Origin: Hondaea fermentalgiana
Taxonomy: Eukaryota > Sar > Bigyra > Thraustochytrida > Thraustochytriidae
DNA: 64,000 bases
NCBI GenBank assembly: GCA_014084085.1
Contig: NPFB01000174.1
Span: forward strand, 8,607-72,606
Reading direction: 5' to 3'
Positions 58,898-64,000 of the stretch are shown piece by piece. The position numbers and the translations under genes were made by a program. The first letter of the stretch is position 1; each line of letters starts with the position of its first letter. The notes under the pieces are model-generated. The model was not told the origin of the DNA. It saw nothing but the letters and a program-made list of their open reading frames with translations, and did not search any database.

Positions 58898-59248
58898 TCG
58901 TGGTACTGCACGTTGAGCTCATGGCAAAAGAGGGAAAAAGGGCACACTAGCAAAATTCTTTTGCACAAGGAAGAAAACTATTATTTACGCTTTTCCATGA
59001 TGGTTACCTCTGTGTTTGTTCCGGATATTCAAAGTTTCATAATCAACGCATGCTTTCTTCAGGATCAGAGAATGATGTGCTTGCTCGCTTGTGCTAATTC
59101 GAAAAACCCATTTTTACAAAAAGGCGGATTGGCAATCTTGGAAGGGGCTCATGACACCCTTCTCTTCCCTTTTTTTCTGATGTTGCGCCTGCCTGCCTGC
59201 CTGCCTGACTGCCTGCCTGCGTGCCCTGCCTGCGTCAAAATTTAGAGA
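58898..59248. other. Convergent spacer, no gene seen
   Basis: A/T-rich 3' sequence with a CCTGCCTG-type tract at about 59189-59232. Confidence 0.55.
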
Positions 59249-60331
59249 TCAAAGCTTGGCGCTGGATGCAGAAGAGGTCTCGTCGCAAATCACACAGACG
59301 CGACCAACGACCTGGCGGTCCATGAGAGCCTTGTATGCCCCGCGAACGCCCTCGGTTGTGAGGGGAAACTTGTGCGAGACGTGAGGCTTGAGCCAGCCAC
59401 GCTCCGCGTACTGGTTCAGGCGCGTCCTGCGCGGGCCAGCAATTGCGTTCGCTGCGTCGGGAAGACGCTGCAAAACCTCGCCTGCGCGGCATCCAAATAC
59501 TGCAAGGCACTTGATGAGCACGTAGTTGGCAGGAATCTTGGGTCGCTCGCCGCTGGTGAATCCCACGATCAAGACGCGGGCAGCAAAGGCTGTCGATCGC
59601 AAACCCTGTTGGAAAATCTCGCCGCCAACCGTATCAAAGTACAAGCTCACGCCATTGCCTCCCGTCAGCGACTTAACAGTCTTACTAAACTGAGGATCCG
59701 TGTTGTAGTTGACGATGTGGTCGGCGCCACCCACGCGCTGCACCTCGGCCAGCTTTTCGTCCGATCCTCCGGCCGCAATCACCGTGCATCCAAACACTTT
59801 CTTCGCCACCTGGACCGCAGCAAGACCCATGCCTCCGGTGGCTCCAGTCACGAGAACGACGTCGTCGCTGTGGATGTTACCCCGCTCAAAGAGGCAATGC
59901 CAGGCCGTTTCGTATCCAATCCGAAACGCCGCGGCCTCCGCAAAGCTCATGTTCGGGGGCATCGCAACACACTGCTTAGCATCAACTATGAGCTGGGTGG
60001 CCAATCCTTGGCCGCCGCACATGATCATGACCTGCGAACCTGGCTTGAGCTCGTCAACCTTGACACCCTCGCCAACACGGACAACTTCCCCAGATACCTC
60101 GAGACCCGGCGTGTACGGAAAGGTCTGCTTGTGCTGGTACCCGTTGGTCGTCTGCAAGAGATCAGGGTAGTTGATGCAGCACGCCTTGACGTTCAAGAGG
60201 ACCTCTTGCGGCCCGAGCGTCTTGGTCTCCAGCCCGCGGTCATCGTCCGCCACCTCCATGTGCTGCAAGGCATCCTCAAAGGACTCCGCGGGCTTGCGGA
60301 TCACCGCGCGCTGCTGCCTCGGGCCCGCCAT
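59249..60331 (-). CDS. Quinone oxidoreductase (zinc-independent MDR family) with peroxisomal-type C-terminus
   Basis: The 360-residue NADPH:quinone-reductase-like enzyme has a GroES-like N-terminal domain (about 35-140, with N-Y-P-D and P-G-L-E-V-S-G). The Rossmann domain (about 155-300) has V-T-G-A-T-G-G-M-G-L-A-A-V-Q-V-A for NADPH. The Cys/His zinc ligands of alcohol dehydrogenases are absent, as expected for quinone reductases. The protein ends Ser-Ala-Lys-Leu; the last three, A-K-L, are an accepted PTS1 variant, so it may be peroxisomal. Length is normal. ATG 60331 is the first good Met. Confidence 0.9.
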   Translation of the reverse strand: MAGPRQQRAVIRKPAESFEDALQHMEVADDDRGLETKTLGPQEVLLNVKACCINYPDLLQTTNGYQHKQTFPYTPGLEVSGEVVRVGEGVKVDELKPGSQVMIMCGGQGLATQLIVDAKQCVAMPPNMSFAEAAAFRIGYETAWHCLFERGNIHSDDVVLVTGATGGMGLAAVQVAKKVFGCTVIAAGGSDEKLAEVQRVGGADHIVNYNTDPQFSKTVKSLTGGNGVSLYFDTVGGEIFQQGLRSTAFAARVLIVGFTSGERPKIPANYVLIKCLAVFGCRAGEVLQRLPDAANAIAGPRRTRLNQYAERGWLKPHVSHKFPLTTEGVRGAYKALMDRQVVGRVCVICDETSSASSAKL

Positions 60332-60796
60332 CTTCTGCTTTCCGCTCCGCTCTGCCCTGCGCCTTCACCCTCGCCCACGCGCTTGCCCTTGCTTGCTTGC
60401 TTGCTCGCTTGCTCTCGCTCGCGCCAAAGATACGGGTATACGCCTCCTGCAAGAACGGGTCCAAGTCGAGTCGAGCGGGTCGAGTTGACCGCGCTCGCTC
60501 GAGTCCGACCCAACGTCCGACCTCGAGCCCTCGTCGCATGCAGAGCAACTCAAGGCGCGTGCAGAGCAGAGCAGAGCAGAGCAGAGTAGAGCAGAGCAGA
60601 GCGTGGAGCAAGCAGCTGCAGCGCGAGCTCATAACGCAAACGTGGGGCGACAGTCGTGCGCGGAGACGGACGCAGACCTGACTGTCCGCCAGAAACACGC
60701 GCCAGCGACACCCGGCGCCGAGCGTGGGCTAGCAGAGGTATCCGGCACGGGTCAAGGCAAGGCAAAGGACAAGCAAGTAGGCCCATACCAAGTACC
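60332..60796. promoter_or_regulatory. Divergent spacer between oxidoreductase and hydrolase 1
   Basis: It holds GCTTGCTTGC repeats (about 60388-60412), an AGAGC pentanucleotide tract (60561-60602) and a GCAGCTGCAG element (60612-60621). No gene is seen. Confidence 0.55.
60561..60602. repeat. (GCAGA)n repeat
   Basis: About eight pentanucleotide units, one with a single substitution, in the leader of hydrolase 1. Confidence 0.9.
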
Positions 60797-61975
60797 ATGA
60801 GCGGCGGCGGCGCCGACGAGGCCGACAAGGCGCGCATAGAAAAATTTCGCAAGCGGCTCTTCGAGCACCCGGAGGTGGACTCGAGGTACAAGAATGACAT
60901 GATGCGGGCCCTGCTCCCGGCCTTCGCCTTGATCATGAACTCCAATATTGATGTTTCCACACGCGAGGATCTTCTCGAGCGACGCATGCAGGATTTGGTC
61001 AAGCTGGCCAAGATCGTAAAGTCCATGGAGAAGCCCCCTAAGCCCCCTCAGGAGATCCGCGCGCTCTGGGCTGGCAACGACATCGAGCAATCTCAGGAGG
61101 AAATCGTCTCTCAACCGGATGGCAACTCCATCAAATTGTCGGTCATCAAACCTTCGGCTGCCTCTGCAAGCCAAGGTCCTTTGCCCTGCGTCATGTACAT
61201 TCATGGCGGCGGCATGGCGACTAACAGCGCCTTCAACCCGGAATACCAGGTTCTTGGGCGCATTTTGGCCAAGCAGGGCCTCGTTGTGGTTCTTCCCGAC
61301 TTTCGGAACTGCGAAATGCCGACACCGTCCAACCCCGAGGTTGCGCCTTTCCCTGCGGGTCTCAACGACTGCTATAGCGCCCTTCAATGGATTCATGACA
61401 ATAAAGCTGCGCTTGGAATCGACGATCGCATCATTGTTGCTGGCGAGAGCGGGGGCGGCAACCTTACCTTGGCCGTCACTCTCAAGGCCTTAAAGGAAGG
61501 CCGCCACGACCTTGTGCAGCACGGCATCTATGCCATGTGCCCTTACATTGCGGGCCGCTGGCCTCAGGACGTCACGAACAATGGTATTCTGGGAACTAGC
61601 CATCTCAACAGCGTCAACAACGGCATCTTTCTCGAGATGGCCGGCAACAACGTTCCGGCTCTCGGCTACGGCATCGAGGCACTGCGTCGCAAGGACCCGC
61701 TCGCGTGGCCTGCTTTTGCTGCCGACGAGGACCTCAAGGCTTTTCCGCGCACCGTCATTCAGGTCAACGAGTTCGATCCCTTGCGTGACGAAGGCATCGT
61801 CTTTTACCGTCGCCTTGTGAAAGCCGGCGTGCGCGCCACCTGCAAAGAGCTCCGTGGCACCATTCACGGCGCCAGCGTCATGGTCACGGCCGTTCCCGAG
61901 GTCACACTCGACACCTGTGCGTCTATCGCCGCCATGGCCAAAATGCGTCCCCTTGGGTCGACTCCTAAGCTCTAA
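60797..61975 (+). CDS. Alpha/beta hydrolase, HSL/Abhydrolase_3 type, copy 1
   Basis: The 392-residue esterase or lipase-like enzyme has a helical cap (about 1-100). The oxyanion motif H136-G-G-G follows, then nucleophile S218 in G-E-S-G-G-G, acid D327 in N-E-F-D-P-L, and H357 in T-I-H-G. No signal peptide; likely cytosolic. It ends Pro-Lys-Leu, only a weak PTS1-like tripeptide. Typical substrates of the family are short- or medium-chain esters, but the true substrate is unknown. ATG 60797 aligns with the paralogue start. Confidence 0.92.
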   Translation: MSGGGADEADKARIEKFRKRLFEHPEVDSRYKNDMMRALLPAFALIMNSNIDVSTREDLLERRMQDLVKLAKIVKSMEKPPKPPQEIRALWAGNDIEQSQEEIVSQPDGNSIKLSVIKPSAASASQGPLPCVMYIHGGGMATNSAFNPEYQVLGRILAKQGLVVVLPDFRNCEMPTPSNPEVAPFPAGLNDCYSALQWIHDNKAALGIDDRIIVAGESGGGNLTLAVTLKALKEGRHDLVQHGIYAMCPYIAGRWPQDVTNNGILGTSHLNSVNNGIFLEMAGNNVPALGYGIEALRRKDPLAWPAFAADEDLKAFPRTVIQVNEFDPLRDEGIVFYRRLVKAGVRATCKELRGTIHGASVMVTAVPEVTLDTCASIAAMAKMRPLGSTPKL

Positions 61976-62202
61976 GTCTTTCTGTCCTTTCGCCGCAGCC
62001 CACACCAGCCAAGGCCTGTAATCCTCTGGCCTCTCTGCCACGCGTAGCACTACCATACAACTTCATTTTATTCTAAGTTATACGAGTCGGCACCCATGTG
62101 CTCTCGCACCTCGACATCCGCCGCTGATGCGAGTGTTGCGTCCGTCGTCGACATGGCATGCCCAAGTTTGAGTTTCTATTGCGCGCCACAGCTCTTTAAT
62201 TT

Positions 62203-62490
62203 CTAAAGAAATTCCAAAGTATGCTCTGGCAGGCATGTAGTATAGGGTTCTGCACTCTTCTCTATCAGCTGCAGCAGCTCCATCGTACTCTCCAGCGATG
62301 CGAGCAGCGAAGTTGAAACAGGATGTTTTCCGTCTTCATTGAGCAACGAATCTGAAATTATCAAAGTATACGCTTGAATTCCGTCTTTTCCAATCCACCG
62401 CTCGCACGCCACGCTCTCGACTGCGCGACGCCCGAGCTCGTCTGTTTCTCCCGTCAATCGATCGCCCGGACCCGGCCCAGACTCCTCAAC
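62203..62490 (-). pseudogene. Possible exon or gene remnant, unrecognised
   Basis: The frame is open from 62490 to a stop at 62203 (95 residues) with protein-like composition: W-I-G-K-D-G, then L-L-A-S-L-E-S-T-M-E-L-L-Q-L-I-E-K. It has no ATG near its start; the only Met is internal. It could be a terminal exon of an unseen spliced gene, a decayed gene, or chance. Confidence 0.25.
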
Positions 62491-62510
62491 TCACACCCCC
62501 AAAACGAAGA

Positions 62511-62543
62511 CTTCCTTCCTTCCTTCCTTCCTTCTTTCCTTCC
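62511..62543. repeat. (TTCC)n microsatellite
   Basis: About seven units, one interrupted, in the spacer upstream of hydrolase 2. Confidence 0.9.
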
Positions 62544-63023
62544 CGCGGGCGCGTCTTCCTTTTCCATCACACGCACAGTCAAGGCAGTCACGTGTCAGTC
62601 CGTCGCGCCAGGGTCGAACGGACGCAGAAAGACGATCTCGTGGCACGATGGGGCCCAGTTCGTCGTCAGCCAGCGCCTGCGCGATGGCGACGCGGCGCGG
62701 ACTTCCCGGTCAGACGGCGACGGTGCGGCCGAACGGGACGCTGTTGTTCTGCAGCTCCCACGGCTGGCGCAGATTCCTGGACGGCGACGGGGTCGGATCC
62801 GGCGCGCTCCGTAGGACCGACCGGCGTCTGGCGGCGCCGCCTGGACGCGCGACCCTTATAAATTCTGCGCAAGATCTTGATGATTGATGTGGATCATGAG
62901 TAGTAGGATCAAGCAGGCGTTGGGAAGGCGAGAATGAACGATCGAACGAACGAAGACCGGGACTGATGTGAGATAATGCAAACCTGAATTGGAATCGACG
63001 AGGAGCGAGACAGATCGCAGACC

Positions 63024-63070
63024 AAGGCGAGGCGAGGCGAGGCGAGGCGAAGCGAGGCGAAGCGAGACGA
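63024..63070. repeat. (GAGGC)n repeat
   Basis: About nine pentanucleotide units ending 22 bases before the ATG of hydrolase 2. Confidence 0.9.
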
Positions 63071-63091
63071 GAATAGAGAGAGACAAGAATC

Positions 63092-64000
63092 ATGAGTCTG
63101 CGTCATGAGTCGAACCCCGAGGTGGATGAGCGTCTCTTGAAGGCTCTCGATGTGCTCATGGAGAACCCCAAGGTGCATCCGGGGTACAAGAAGGACACGA
63201 TGCGTCTTCCCGTGTTCGGAGCGAACTTGCTCCTCAGCTACAATCACGACGAGACCACGTACAAGGAGCTGGTCAAGTCGCGCTTGGAAAGAGATGTGCC
63301 CAAGTTTATGGCCATCGTTGCCAAGGAAAAGCCGATTGATCTGCCCGAAGAAGTCAAGGCCATGGCAAAGGAAGACGACTTGGAGATCTCCACAGATAAG
63401 ATTACCTCCGAACCGGACGGAAACACCGTCCCCATTTGCGTCATCAAGCCCAAAGACAGATCTGAATTCGGAGAAGGTCCCCTGCCCTGCGTCATGTACA
63501 TTCATGGTGGAGGAATGGCCTTCAACAGCATCTACAACCCAGAATACTTTACACTCTGCAAGGTTCTTGCGCGCCAAGGCGTGGTGGTCGTTATGGCCGA
63601 GTACCGCAACACCACGGTGCCCACAGAACACCAGAGCGAGACCGCACCCTTTCCTGCTGGTCTCAACGACTGCTACAGCGCGCTCAAGTGGATCCATGCA
63701 AGCAAGGAGTCCCTTGGCATTGACGAGCGCATCGTCGTCTCGGGCGACAGTGGCGGCGGCAACCTCACTCTCACCATTGCGCTCAAGGCCATCCGCGACG
63801 GTGAGCGCTACCTTGTCCAGCATGGCATCTACCCCCTCTGCCCGTACATTGCGGGTCAGTGGCCGCAGGATGTTCAAGACAATGGTATCCTTGGCACGAG
63901 CCACCTCAACAGTGAATGCAACCAGGTCTTTCTCAACTTGCCGGACAACGAGGTGGCTGCGATCGAGTACAGCATAGATGCATTTCGCAAGAAGGATCCG
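63092..64000 (+). CDS. Alpha/beta hydrolase, HSL/Abhydrolase_3 type, copy 2 (partial, runs off the window)
   Basis: 303 codons are present and the 3' end lies beyond the window. It is a close paralogue of hydrolase 1, sharing L-P-C-V-M-Y-I-H-G-G-G-M-A (H138), P-F-P-A-G-L-N-D-C-Y-S-A-L and nucleophile S220 in G-D-S-G-G-G. A D-N-G-I-L-G-T-S-H-L-N-S block is also shared. The first copy has G-E-S-G-G-G, so the nucleophile elbow differs by Glu to Asp. The Asp and His of the triad are expected just past the window end. Confidence 0.92.
   Translation, partial: MSLRHESNPEVDERLLKALDVLMENPKVHPGYKKDTMRLPVFGANLLLSYNHDETTYKELVKSRLERDVPKFMAIVAKEKPIDLPEEVKAMAKEDDLEISTDKITSEPDGNTVPICVIKPKDRSEFGEGPLPCVMYIHGGGMAFNSIYNPEYFTLCKVLARQGVVVVMAEYRNTTVPTEHQSETAPFPAGLNDCYSALKWIHASKESLGIDERIVVSGDSGGGNLTLTIALKAIRDGERYLVQHGIYPLCPYIAGQWPQDVQDNGILGTSHLNSECNQVFLNLPDNEVAAIEYSIDAFRKKDP

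Larger units (their letters stand above)
61976..63091. other. Spacer between tandem hydrolases
   Basis: It includes a possible minus-strand exon or gene remnant (62203-62490, listed), a TTCC tract (62511-62543) and a GAGGC/GAAGC tract (63024-63070) in the leader of hydrolase 2. Other frames look like shadows. Confidence 0.5.

Noticed and set aside
1..64000. tRNA, rRNA and telomeric repeats
   Set aside because: No A-box/B-box pair with a foldable cloverleaf, no rRNA-like sequence and no telomere repeat was found by eye. A tRNA scanner could still find one.

Overview
The window is nuclear DNA from a eukaryotic microbe. It encodes a mediator-like subunit, Sec61 beta, microsomal cytochrome b5, two RNA helicases, a Ddi1-type protease and Sec14-GOLD proteins. 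Nearly every gene is one uninterrupted, GC-rich reading frame. Spacers of 0.2-3.3 kb are full of simple repeats, and no convincing intron was seen. This style, with a possibly axonemal small protein, fits a thraustochytrid-like stramenopile; that placement is inference. Two runs of exactly 100 N mark scaffold joins. In both, the sequence before the N run is repeated exactly after it, so they look like unmerged contig overlaps.

Layout. 0.5-6.7 kb: cytochrome b5, an MpaB-type oxygenase, a myristoylatable LRR protein and a five-pass tweety/prominin-like protein. 8.1-14.7 kb: two tandem copies of a secreted-side redox protein. 15.6-20.2 kb: GH27 glycosidase, Sec61 beta and a DDX55/Spb4 helicase. 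20.7-28.2 kb: a MED13-like mediator subunit divergent from an EF-hand/WD40 protein. 29-35.7 kb: a DDX21-type helicase and a giant multi-pass lipase. 38.2-43.1 kb: two tandem MFS transporters and a methyltransferase-like organellar protein. 43.7-51.2 kb: two tandem Sec14-GOLD proteins and an orphan membrane protein. 54.5-64 kb: a short glycosyltransferase, a 42-residue-repeat protein, Ddi1, a quinone oxidoreductase with a peroxisomal-type tail, and two tandem HSL-type hydrolases, the second cut by the window end.

The main discovery is the pair at 8106-10676 and 11981-14650. Each protein has a signal peptide, then a domain carrying the iron-ligand pattern of superoxide reductase (desulfoferrodoxin type: K-H-V-P, two spaced His, and C-N-x-H-G-L-W), then a DOMON haem domain, then a cytochrome b561 core with four His, then a long cytosolic tail. 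Read as a circuit, this is a one-polypeptide trans-membrane wire. Electrons would pass from a cytosolic donor through b561 haems and DOMON haem to a non-haem iron centre that reduces superoxide outside the cell or in a lumen. In prokaryotes, superoxide reductase uses soluble rubredoxin-type donors, so the fusion would be a different solution. The two copies differ at the Glu just before the first ligand (Glu in copy 1, Gly in copy 2).

A second theme is local duplication. There are four same-strand tandem paralogue pairs (redox fusion, MFS, Sec14-GOLD, hydrolase) and several diverged direct repeats just downstream of genes. All functional calls come from reading motifs; no database search was run.
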